5,200 nt of DNA from an uncultured bacterium (GCA_947169755.1 CAMVQX010000109.1:1-5200); one strand, 5' to 3'; numbered from the stretch's first letter, positions 1 through 4,858 are shown. Made by a program: numbers and translations. The notes: generated by a model from the sequence alone, not told the origin.

Positions 1-1163
1 TGCTCAGCGGTAAAACGATTTTAATCGGTATAACCGGCGGGATTGCAGCTTACAAGATTTGTGAACTTATCAGAAAATATAAGCGTGCAAATGCGAACGT
101 AAAAGTTGTTTGTACTCCAAACGCTTTGAATTTTGTTACAAAATTAACTTTGCAGACGTTAAGTAAAAATAATGTATATGTTGAAGAATTCGACATAAAA
201 GACTATAACCCCGAACATATTTCGCTTGCCGATGAGGCTGATATAATGGTTATTGCACCTGCTACGGCTAATACTGTTTCAAAAATTGCAAACGGAATTT
301 GTGACAATCTTTTGACATCTGTTGCATGTGCGTTTACAAAACCTGTTATTATTGCGCCGGCAATGAATTGTAATATGTGGGAAAATCCGATTGTTCAAGA
401 AAATTTACACAAACTTCATTACACAATTCTTGAACCTGAAAGCGGTTTTTTGGCTTGCGGTTATGCCGGTAAAGGGAGATTGTGTTCTGTTGATAAAATC
501 TTTGATAAAACGGTTGAATTAATCAACTACAAACCGTTAACCGGTAAAAAAATCATTGTAACATCAGGCGGAACTGTTGAGGAGATTGATCCTGTAAGAT
601 ATATTTCAAATTATTCATCAGGGAAAATGGGTTTGGCACTTGCAGATTGTGCAAAATCGCTTGGAGCTGAGGTTACATTAGTTACGACAAAAGATGTTTC
701 CAGAAAATATAATGTAATAAAAGTTAAATCCGCATTGGATATGAAATCTGCAGTTGAAAAGGAATTCAATGGCGCTGACTGTTTGATTATGGCTGCAGCG
801 GTTGCTGATTTTAGGGTAAAAGAAACTTCAGAGCAAAAAATAAAAAAAACTGATGAAAATGAAATGACTCTTACTCTTGTGAAAAATCCTGATATTTTGA
901 AAGAAATTTCTATGCAAAAGGGTGACAGGATTGTTGTCGGATTTTGTGCGGAAAGTGAAAATTTGATAGAAAATGCAAAAGAAAAAATTGCCAAAAAGGG
1001 TTGTGATTATCTGATTGCAAACGACATTTCAAGAAAAGATATAGGATTTTCGAGTGATTATAACGAAGTTGTTATTTTAGACAAAAACGGCATGACTAAA
1101 AAACTTGAAAGAGCCGACAAAATGACAATTGCGCGACAAATTTTAGAGGCAATTTATGGATAA
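1..1163 (+). CDS. coaBC: Bifunctional phosphopantothenoylcysteine decarboxylase / phosphopantothenate-cysteine ligase (start codon cut by one base)
   Basis: Flavoprotein that makes 4'-phosphopantetheine for coenzyme A in the cytosol: CoaB joins phosphopantothenate to cysteine using CTP, and CoaC decarboxylates the product. The reading frame is open from position 3. If base 0 is A, the gene starts ATG-CTC-AGC, giving MLSGK and the usual CoaBC N-terminus, so only one base is probably missing and the protein is 387 residues. On that numbering the CoaC domain has the flavin-binding TGGIAAYK segment (about 11-18), catalytic His73 in PEHISLAD, the APATANT stretch, PAMNCNMW with Asn123, and Cys153 in LACGYAGKGR. 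The CoaB domain starts near 180 with TSGGTVEEIDPVRYISN (Asn204), SSGKMG, AAAVADF (265-271) and the lysine of KIKK (about 282). All key residues known from E. coli Dfp are present. The stop overlaps the next gene by 8 bases (ATGGATAA), which indicates translational coupling. Confidence 0.98.
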   Translation, partial: LSGKTILIGITGGIAAYKICELIRKYKRANANVKVVCTPNALNFVTKLTLQTLSKNNVYVEEFDIKDYNPEHISLADEADIMVIAPATANTVSKIANGICDNLLTSVACAFTKPVIIAPAMNCNMWENPIVQENLHKLHYTILEPESGFLACGYAGKGRLCSVDKIFDKTVELINYKPLTGKKIIVTSGGTVEEIDPVRYISNYSSGKMGLALADCAKSLGAEVTLVTTKDVSRKYNVIKVKSALDMKSAVEKEFNGADCLIMAAAVADFRVKETSEQKIKKTDENEMTLTLVKNPDILKEISMQKGDRIVVGFCAESENLIENAKEKIAKKGCDYLIANDISRKDIGFSSDYNEVVILDKNGMTKKLERADKMTIARQILEAIYG

Positions 1164-1848
1164 ATATGAAATTGTCAAAAAAATAGAAAATTTTGCACCG
1201 TTGGATACTCAAGAGGAATGGGATTGTTCAGGTTTTGGAGTTGATGTTCCAAGCCAGAGTGAAATTTCAAAAATCATGCTATGCTTGACGGTTACGAATG
1301 ATGTGGTGAAGCAGGCATGTGAGAATAATTGCGATATGATAATTTCGCATCATCCTTTGTTTTTTGTACCGTTTGAGTGGTGTGATATAAATATATATTG
1401 TGCTCATACAAATATGGACTTGGCGTATGGAGGCACGACAGATATGTTGATTGACAAACTCGGGTTTACAAACAAGAAAGAGCAAGCGTGTAATGGGTTT
1501 TTAAGATATGTTGATTTAGACATTTCTGTATTGGAATTTTGTAAGATTTTAAAGATGATTTCTCCAAATATGCGATATGTAAATAATCAAGGAGTTGAGT
1601 ATATTCATAAGATTGCATTTTGTGCAGGTAGCGGGGCGGAATTTATTCAAGAAGCATATAATGCCGGTGCTGATGCTTTTGTTACCGGAGATTTGAAGTT
1701 TCATATTGCGGTGGAGAGTCCTTTGGTAGTTTTTGATATAGGTCATTTTGAGAGCGAGGTTTTGGCATTACCTGTGTTTAAAAAGCTTGTTGGAGATGAG
1801 GTTTGTGTAGTTTATGCAAAAGAGCAAAGTCCGTTCTTGACAACATAG
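1156..1848 (+). CDS. Nif3/YbgI-family dinuclear metal-center protein
   Basis: 230-residue member of the Nif3 family (also annotated 'GTP cyclohydrolase I type 2'). Known members form toroidal hexamers with two metal ions per subunit; the physiological reaction is not settled. The N-terminal half has EEWDCSGFGV (family form WDNxGL), ISHHPLFF with His65/His66, and CAHTNMD with His84 and Asp88. The C-terminal half has DAFVTGDLKFH and FDIGHFESE with His196 and Glu200, so the full metal ligand set is visible. The length matches the short form (E. coli YbgI, about 247) and lacks the PII-like insert of the long YqfO form. Cys24 stands where Asn is usual. The ATG lies inside the coaBC stop region (8-base overlap) and no other start fits better, so the two genes are probably one transcript. 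The 3' end of the gene contains the -35 element of the tRNA promoter. Confidence 0.95.
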   Translation: MDKYEIVKKIENFAPLDTQEEWDCSGFGVDVPSQSEISKIMLCLTVTNDVVKQACENNCDMIISHHPLFFVPFEWCDINIYCAHTNMDLAYGGTTDMLIDKLGFTNKKEQACNGFLRYVDLDISVLEFCKILKMISPNMRYVNNQGVEYIHKIAFCAGSGAEFIQEAYNAGADAFVTGDLKFHIAVESPLVVFDIGHFESEVLALPVFKKLVGDEVCVVYAKEQSPFLTT

Positions 1849-1864
1849 ATTTATAATGTAGAAT
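1837..1864 (+). promoter_or_regulatory. Promoter of tRNA-Gln, overlapping the Nif3 gene end
   Basis: A perfect -35 TTGACA (1837-1842) lies in the last codons and stop region of the Nif3 gene. It is followed after 16 bases by TAGAAT (1859-1864, five of six consensus bases). Transcription would start near 1871, a few bases before the mature tRNA 5' end. A perfect TATAAT at 1852-1857 is only 9 bases from the -35 and is not usable with it. Confidence 0.7.
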
Positions 1865-1875
1865 AATAGTTGTAT

Positions 1876-1947
1876 TGGGATGTCGCCAAGTGGTAAGGCA
1901 CCTGGTTTTGGTCCAGGCATTCGGAGGTTCGAGTCCTTCCATCCCAG
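1876..1947 (+). tRNA. trnQ: tRNA-Gln (anticodon UUG)
   Basis: A complete cloverleaf can be drawn. The acceptor stem pairs TGGGATG (1876-1882) with CATCCCA (1940-1946), followed by discriminator G1947. The D arm is GCC/GGC. The anticodon stem CCTGG/CCAGG encloses the loop TTTTGGT, which puts TTG at positions 34-36. The T arm is GGAGG/CCTTC around TTCGAGT. The U1-A72 first pair is typical of tRNA-Gln. CCA is not encoded, so it must be added after transcription. The last 16 bases plus two more (1932-1949) recur exactly twice downstream. Confidence 0.99.
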
Positions 1948-1949
1948 AT
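1932..1949 (+). repeat. 18-nt tRNA 3'-end core, copy 1 (inside tRNA-Gln)
   Basis: AGTCCTTCCATCCCAGAT covers the 3' half of the T arm, the acceptor 3' strand and the discriminator. Exact copies lie at 2116-2133 and 2319-2336, spaced 184 and 203 bases apart, and a diverged copy lies at 4842-4859. A direct repeat of a tRNA 3' end is the usual form of an integration (att) core; here that role is inferred, as no integrase is seen. Confidence 0.9.
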
Positions 1950-1953
1950 TTTG

Positions 1954-1976
1954 AAGTCCCGAAAGGGACTTTTTTT
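1954..1976 (+). terminator. Intrinsic terminator of tRNA-Gln
   Basis: The 7-bp stem AAGTCCC/GGGACTT (1954-1960 with 1965-1971) has a GAAA tetraloop and ends in seven T residues (1970-1976), directly after the tRNA 3' trailer. A copy with the loop changed to GGAA lies at 2341-2363. Confidence 0.92.
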
Positions 1977-2133
1977 ATGGAAGGATGAGAACCACAAGGC
2001 GAAAGCCTTGTTTTGGTGCGAGCGCGAGTGAGCTGAGGGCGGAGGTTTATTTGCGAAATAAATGGAATTTATGCAGCAAATAAACGAAGTCCCGTTAAAT
2101 GCGAACGAGCAAGACAGTCCTTCCATCCCAGAT
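1977..2133 (+). repeat. Structured repeat unit A (candidate RNA element)
   Basis: No protein gene is supported here; the stretch folds extensively. A closing helix pairs ATGGAAGGA (1977-1985) with TCCTTCCAT (2118-2126), with T1986-G2117 extending it as a wobble. Conserved GAGAA (1987-1991) follows. Next comes a hairpin ACAAGGC/GCCTTGT (1994-2000 with 2005-2011) on a GAAA tetraloop, then a hairpin near 2021-2034 with a GAGT loop, then conserved GCGGAGG (2039-2045). A 10-bp helix GTTTATTTGC/GCAAATAAAC (2045-2054 with 2076-2085) encloses an inner ATAAAT/ATTTAT stem and conserved ATGCAG. A small CGTT/AACG stem leads to GAACGAGCAAGAC and the tRNA-like core. Unit B keeps this order with different stem sequences. 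Whether it acts as RNA or as a DNA hairpin repeat cannot be told from the sequence. Confidence 0.7.
2116..2133 (+). repeat. 18-nt tRNA 3'-end core, copy 2
   Basis: This is an exact match to 1932-1949 of tRNA-Gln. No tRNA body lies upstream: no TGGGAT acceptor strand or anticodon arm is found. It is therefore an isolated tRNA end that closes repeat unit A and is followed at once by a terminator. Confidence 0.88.
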
Positions 2134-2170
2134 AAAAAGAGGATAGGAATTTTCCTAATCCTCTTTTTAT
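2134..2170 (+). terminator. Intrinsic terminator after the second tRNA-end core
   Basis: A long hairpin has its main stem GAGGATAGGA against TCCTAATCCTC (2139-2163, one bulged A), extended by an A run (2134-2138) facing a T run (2164-2168). The T-rich tail can serve transcription from the left, and the A-run makes it potentially bidirectional. Its sequence is unrelated to the tRNA terminator although it holds the same place after the core. Confidence 0.85.
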
Positions 2171-2179
2171 TTTGTAAAT

Positions 2180-2336
2180 AAGGACGAGAAGTGAAAAAGC
2201 GTAAGCTTTTTATAGGTTCGGCGCAAGCCGAGCGGAGGCTGGAGCGCTTTTGCGATTGTGGCAAAGCCACATGCAGCAAAACGCGGAATTGCCGTTTTAC
2301 GCGAGGCGCAGCAAGAGTAGTCCTTCCATCCCAGAT
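2180..2336 (+). repeat. Structured repeat unit B (candidate RNA element)
   Basis: The architecture matches unit A but most stem bases differ. The closing helix is AAGGAC/GTCCTT (2180-2185 with 2320-2325), then GAGAA (2186-2190). The first hairpin is AAAAAGC/GCTTTTT (2194-2200 with 2205-2211) on a GTAA tetraloop. The second is TCGGC/GCCGA on a GCAA tetraloop (2218-2231). Conserved GCGGAGG follows at 2232-2238. The helix TTTTGC/GCAAAA (2248-2253 with 2276-2281), with an outer GCG/CGC after a bulged C, encloses an inner TGTGGC/GCCACA stem with an AAA loop and the same ATGCAGCAAA (2271-2280). It ends in GCAAGA and the tRNA-like core. Open frames through it (such as a GTG start at 2191, or a long minus-strand frame) read through the hairpins and have no protein-like content. 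Confidence 0.7.
2319..2336 (+). repeat. 18-nt tRNA 3'-end core, copy 3
   Basis: This is the third exact copy of the 1932-1949 sequence, closing unit B. It begins an 89-base stretch (2319-2407) that matches 1932-2020 at 88 of 89 positions; the single change is in the terminator loop (GAAA to GGAA). Such near identity points to a recent duplication. Confidence 0.88.
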
Positions 2337-2340
2337 TTTG

Positions 2341-2363
2341 AAGTCCCGGAAGGGACTTTTTTT
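2341..2363 (+). terminator. Intrinsic terminator after the third tRNA-end core
   Basis: The 7-bp stem AAGTCCC/GGGACTT (2341-2347 with 2352-2358) on a GGAA loop is followed by seven T. It is a near-exact copy of the tRNA-Gln terminator, and the loop change keeps the GNRA form. Confidence 0.88.
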
Positions 2364-2407
2364 ATGGAAGGATGAGAACCACAAGGCGAAAGCCTTGTTT
2401 TGGTGCG
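2364..2407 (+). repeat. Repeat unit C, 5' part only
   Basis: The sequence is identical to the first 44 bases of unit A (1977-2020): the closing-helix 5' strand ATGGAAGGA (2364-2372), GAGAA and the GAAA-capped hairpin. The match stops abruptly after TTTTGGTGCG at 2407, and unrelated AT-rich DNA follows. The missing closing strand is available at 4844-4852. Confidence 0.8.
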
Positions 2408-2431
2408 TATATAACCTTTTCGGACAGCTTG

Positions 2432-2467
2432 AATACCATTTTGTTGGCTATAATACCAAGTTGTTGG
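2432..2467 (+). repeat. Two direct 16-nt repeats with 20-bp period
   Basis: AATACCATTTTGTTGG (2432-2447) and AATACCAAGTTGTTGG (2452-2467) match at 14 of 16 positions. The period of two DNA turns suits a protein-binding site. They are the only clear structure found in the gene-free stretch 2408-2559, close to the presumed islet edge. Confidence 0.55.
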
Positions 2468-2559
2468 AGTTTAAGGCAGATTTATAGTGTAGAGATTTGC
2501 AAATTTTTGTAATTTATAACTACATATTTTTGTTTTTTGTTTACACGTTTGCACTTCAT

Positions 2560-2602
2560 TATGAATACATGTATTTAATTATTTTATTGACAAGTATTCA
2601 TA
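2560..2602. promoter_or_regulatory. Inverted-repeat operator at the islet promoter
   Basis: TATGAATAC (2560-2568) pairs with GTATTCATA (2594-2602), a perfect 9-bp inverted repeat. The left arm also overlaps a perfect 12-bp palindrome, AATACATGTATT (2564-2575). Three GAATAC/GTATTY half-sites thus surround the -35 box, and the right arm lies in the promoter spacer. The likely ligand is the ribbon-helix-helix protein encoded 40 bases downstream (autorepression); this is an inference from position. Confidence 0.6.
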
Positions 2603-2616
2603 TAATATGCTATTAT
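2587..2616 (+). promoter_or_regulatory. Strong promoter of the RHH-LprI-GH108 genes
   Basis: A perfect TTGACA (2587-2592), an 18-base spacer and TATTAT (2611-2616) preceded by an extended -10 TGC (2608-2610). The predicted start near 2623 leaves a leader of about 20 bases with AGGAG at 2631-2635, six bases before the ATG. Confidence 0.8.
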
Positions 2617-2641
2617 ACAATGATTATTAAAGGAGAATTAT

Positions 2642-3052
2642 ATGTATAAAAAACTTATTAAATTTATTAAAAATAATATGGATTCAAAATCTGAACAATT
2701 TAGCATTCGTATTCCAAAGGATTTAAAAAATATTTTGATAAAAGGTTCTAAAACTCAACGTTTACCTTTGCCGGATTATGTTAGGGCAATTATTGTGAAT
2801 TCGATTTTGCCTGAAATTTTAGATTCAGAATTAAAAAAAGTAACCTGTGAATGGATAACAAAACAGGGTAAAGATTCTATAGAAGTTCATTTTGACGAAA
2901 AAATAAAAAGATTAAAAGAAATAGTTGATATAGCATCCTACGCAATAGAAGAAACCGAAAAGCTTCAACAAAAATTTTTAGATGATGAAGTAGAGTATAT
3001 GAATAATATAAATAGCAAGATGAACACAAGCCGAAATATAGGAGGGAAATAG
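2642..3052 (+). CDS. Ribbon-helix-helix (Arc/MetJ-type) DNA-binding protein with C-terminal helical region
   Basis: 136 residues. Residues 18-55 fit the RHH fold: a beta strand EQFSIRIP, a helix KDLKNILIKGSKTQ, a turn, and a second helix LPDYVRAIIVNSI. Such proteins bind DNA as dimers through the strand pair; QFSIR would supply the base contacts. The N-terminal 12 residues are Lys-rich, and residues 80-125 are charged and probably a coiled coil, useful for oligomer formation. The ATG has a strong AGGAG site six bases upstream; a second ATG at codon 13 lacks one. It is first in the islet, directly after an inverted-repeat operator, so an autoregulator is the simplest reading. RHH antitoxins and plasmid or phage regulators look similar, but no small toxin gene follows. 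The family call rests on a short motif. Confidence 0.8.
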   Translation: MYKKLIKFIKNNMDSKSEQFSIRIPKDLKNILIKGSKTQRLPLPDYVRAIIVNSILPEILDSELKKVTCEWITKQGKDSIEVHFDEKIKRLKEIVDIASYAIEETEKLQQKFLDDEVEYMNNINSKMNTSRNIGGK

Positions 3053-3060
3053 CGATGTAA
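3041..3060 (+). other. Ribosome binding site followed by a start-stop pair
   Basis: The strongest Shine-Dalgarno in the islet, GGAGG (3041-3045), lies in the last codons of the RHH gene. The ATG at the right distance (3055-3057) is followed directly by TAA (3058-3060). The next real gene begins 40 bases later at 3101 with only a weak site. This may be the relic of a lost start, or a start-stop element that affects ribosome loading on the next gene. Confidence 0.5.
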
Positions 3061-3100
3061 AAAGTTTGAAAAATTTAATTTATATTGGTAAAATAGGTTT

Positions 3101-3613
3101 ATGAAAAAATTAGTTCTTATAATTATAATAATTTTATCAATATTAGCAATATTTAGTACAATTTCTGCATTTAAATATAAACAGCAGTTACAAAATTCTA
3201 ATATCCAAATTAAAGATTTACAAAGCACAATTTCTGAATATAAAGAAAGCCAAAACATCTTTTCTCAAGAAAGTTATCCAATAGATAAAAAATTAGAAAA
3301 ATGTACTTCTGAAAACTTTATGACTATTGGCATGAATAACTGTACTAATGAAGGTATTGAAGCTTGGAATAAAGAAATTTTAAATTATTCAAAGCAAATT
3401 GAAAAATACTTACATAAAGAAGAATTGCTATTATTTACCAAAGCCCAAACTGCTTGGGAAGATTATTATAAAAAAGAAAAAGATTTCATTAACAAAACCA
3501 TTGCGCAAAAAGATGGCGATATTCATACTACAATAGCCATTGGCGATTTGTATGAACTAACAAAACAAAGAGCATTATCTCTAAAATCTTATTTAACGCA
3601 ATTGAGTGAATAG
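3101..3613 (+). CDS. Membrane-anchored coiled-coil protein with LprI/DUF1311-like lysozyme-inhibitor domain
   Basis: 170 residues in three parts. Residues 4-23 are strongly hydrophobic after MKK: a signal anchor, or a signal peptide ending ISA-F; there is no lipobox cysteine. Residues 26-55 look like a coiled coil. Residues 65-130 resemble the LprI/DUF1311 family: CTSENFMTIGMNNCTNEG with Cys68 and Cys81, a long helix, then LLLFTKAQTAWEDYYKKEKDF, matching the family's L..aQ..W..yr signature. The further cysteine usually found after this point is absent. LprI of Mycobacterium tuberculosis inhibits lysozyme, and the next gene here encodes a muramidase, so an inhibitor or immunity role outside the membrane is plausible. 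The anchor plus coiled coil also resembles a phage i-spanin, an alternative reading. The gene lies 48 bases after the RHH gene with a poor ribosome binding site, probably in the same transcript. Confidence 0.7.
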   Translation: MKKLVLIIIIILSILAIFSTISAFKYKQQLQNSNIQIKDLQSTISEYKESQNIFSQESYPIDKKLEKCTSENFMTIGMNNCTNEGIEAWNKEILNYSKQIEKYLHKEELLLFTKAQTAWEDYYKKEKDFINKTIAQKDGDIHTTIAIGDLYELTKQRALSLKSYLTQLSE

Positions 3614-3675
3614 ACAACTTATTTTACCTTATTTAACAAAATTTGTAGTACTTAGTTAAACAAGGAGAATTTAAA

Positions 3676-4725
3676 ATGTCTAAAAAAAATTTTGAAAAAG
3701 CATTAGAATTTTTATTTCCCTCAGAAGGCGGCTATGTAAATGATAGTAAAGATCCTGGCGGCCCAACAAATATGGGGGTTACTCAAAGTACATATAATAT
3801 GTATCGTAAGAACCAAGGACTGTCACCGAAAGATGTAAAACAAATTACTAAAGGAGAAGCAGTAGATTTATATTACAAATATTATTGGAAGCCATCAGGT
3901 GCAGATAATATCTCAGATCCTAACATGGCTGTTACATTATTTGATACAGCAGTATTACATGGTGCAGGTCAAGCTCAGCAATATTATAAACAAAGTGGTG
4001 GCGATATAGATAAATTCTTAGATATCCGACAAAAACATTATGATAAAAGAGTTGCAGAAGATCCATCTCAAAAAAGATTTTACCAAGGTTGGAATAATCG
4101 TGTAAATAATTTAAGAAATAATATCAAAAATGGAACATTTACAACAGATAATAAAGATATTGAAGATAAAAATTCTAATGACGACAATGAAAATTACAAT
4201 AATAGTGAAAATAATTATACAACCCCTTTTAGATTGGGAATTGAATACAACGATTACCAACAAAACAACCTTTCTGATCTAAATGATTTGATGGTTAATC
4301 CTATAAATCAACAACCTGATAACCCTTGGGATAAAATACCGTTTGCAGATCCTGTAAAAAATAATTTTAAATCCTCAGGTTCAGATATCGATTATTATAA
4401 TATGGCAAAAAAATTTGGTCTTAAATCAATAGATATGGGAAATACTAACCCAAAACCATCAATACAATCAAAATATTCCGGCTATAAAAATCCCTTGACA
4501 GGTAATGACAAAATATATACACGTGAAGAAGTCGGGCAAATGAATAGTAGTGAATTTGCCAAACACGAAAAAGAGATAGATGCACAAACAAGAGCATTCA
4601 ATGGCACAATGCCGACTAACGGTGATTTGCAACGAGAAGCAATGACCGGCGGCGGAGTTGTATATGTAAATTCATACACGCGCTCAGATGGAACAAAGGT
4701 TAAAGGATATTATCGCTCACGTTAA
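3676..4725 (+). CDS. GH108 muramidase (endolysin-like) with Asn-rich linker and extra C-terminal module
   Basis: 349 residues. Residues 6-40 match glycoside hydrolase family 108: FLFPSEGGYVNDSKDPGGPT, with Glu17 of EGGY as the catalytic acid, then TNMGVT. Residues 65-150 match the paired PG_binding_3 region: LYYKYYW, LFDTAVLHGAGQA, IRQKHYDKR and FYQGWNNRVNNL. GH108 enzymes cut glycan strands of peptidoglycan and occur mainly as phage endolysins and export-linked muramidases. There is no signal peptide, so release needs a holin, a secretion system or lysis. Residues 152-180 form an Asn/Asp-rich linker, followed by weakly structured sequence. The C-terminal module (about 272-349) has TREEVGQMNSSEFAKHEKEI and ends YTRSDGTKVKGYYRSR, probably a binding or targeting part. 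A good AAGGAG (3662-3667) fixes the start, 62 bases after the LprI-like gene. Confidence 0.93.
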   Translation: MSKKNFEKALEFLFPSEGGYVNDSKDPGGPTNMGVTQSTYNMYRKNQGLSPKDVKQITKGEAVDLYYKYYWKPSGADNISDPNMAVTLFDTAVLHGAGQAQQYYKQSGGDIDKFLDIRQKHYDKRVAEDPSQKRFYQGWNNRVNNLRNNIKNGTFTTDNKDIEDKNSNDDNENYNNSENNYTTPFRLGIEYNDYQQNNLSDLNDLMVNPINQQPDNPWDKIPFADPVKNNFKSSGSDIDYYNMAKKFGLKSIDMGNTNPKPSIQSKYSGYKNPLTGNDKIYTREEVGQMNSSEFAKHEKEIDAQTRAFNGTMPTNGDLQREAMTGGGVVYVNSYTRSDGTKVKGYYRSR

Positions 4726-4751
4726 ATCTCGCCTAGTATTTAGTTTTTATG

Positions 4752-4783
4752 GAGATGAATGGGTATAAAATCCCATTCATCTC
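4752..4783. terminator. Hairpin after the muramidase gene, probable terminator
   Basis: A perfect 12-bp stem GAGATGAATGGG/CCCATTCATCTC (4752-4763 with 4772-4783) has an 8-base AT loop, 26 bases after the muramidase stop. The tail on the + strand (AATTTCAC) is only weakly T-rich, so it is a poor classic terminator. It may mainly protect the mRNA 3' end. Confidence 0.6.
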
Positions 4784-4828
4784 AATTTCACAGTTAATTT
4801 AATCTTGTTCCGAGTGCTAAATTACAGG

Positions 4829-4858
4829 GAACGAGCAAGACAGTCCTTTTATCCCGGA
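4829..4858 (+). repeat. Repeat unit D: 3' end of the structured repeat with diverged tRNA-end core
   Basis: Positions 4829-4848 match 2103-2122 of unit A exactly over 20 bases (GAACGAGCAAGAC plus AGTCCTT). The next ten match at 7 of 10 (TTATCCCGGA for CCATCCCAGA). The two C-to-T changes still allow TCCTTTTAT (4844-4852) to pair with ATGGAAGGA of unit C (2364-2372) through G-U wobbles. A hairpin with CTTGTTCC (4804-4811) against GGAACGAG (4828-4835) sits where unit A has its CGTT/AACG stem. Confidence 0.75.

Larger units (their letters stand above)
2408..4828 (+). mobile_element. Putative accessory islet inserted in a repeat unit
   Basis: The stretch lies between the broken end of unit C and a 3' end of the same repeat type at 4829-4858. 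It holds three same-strand genes (RHH protein, LprI-like protein, GH108 muramidase) that are noticeably more A- and Asn/Lys-rich than coaBC. The gene types are common in prophages and islands, and the site is next to a tRNA gene. No integrase, transposase or terminal inverted repeat is visible, so the mobile origin and exact ends are inferred. Confidence 0.35.

Noticed and set aside
611..994. A minus-strand frame of 127 codons opposite coaBC
   Set aside because: It is opposite the conserved CoaB domain and has no own start signals.
1977..2336. Extra degenerate tRNA genes or integron attC sites ending at the tRNA-end copies
   Set aside because: No acceptor 5' strand, D arm or anticodon arm precedes the cores, and the GNRA-capped hairpins do not match attC geometry.
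1851..2384. A 177-codon open frame on the minus strand with a segment (WFSSFHKKSPFRDFKIWDGR) that recurs inside it
   Set aside because: It runs through the tRNA gene and the hairpin repeats; the internal repeat is just the duplicated tRNA end plus terminator. There is no ribosome binding site and no protein-like pattern.
1932..2407. CRISPR array suggested by regularly recurring 18-nt repeats
   Set aside because: There are only three copies with spacers of 166 and 185 bases, the repeats are tRNA ends, and no cas gene is present.
2191..2487. A 98-codon + strand frame starting at a GTG, MKKRKLFIGSAQ...
   Set aside because: It lies over unit B, two terminators and the truncated unit C. Its composition follows the hairpins and no domain is seen.
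2965..3258. A minus-strand hydrophobic frame of 97 codons
   Set aside because: It is a mirror of A-rich coding sequence on the other strand and overlaps the ends of two better supported genes.
3632..3660. Inverted repeat TTTAAC/GTTAAA before the muramidase gene
   Set aside because: It is only six AT-rich pairs over a 17-base gap in a low-complexity stretch, easily due to chance.
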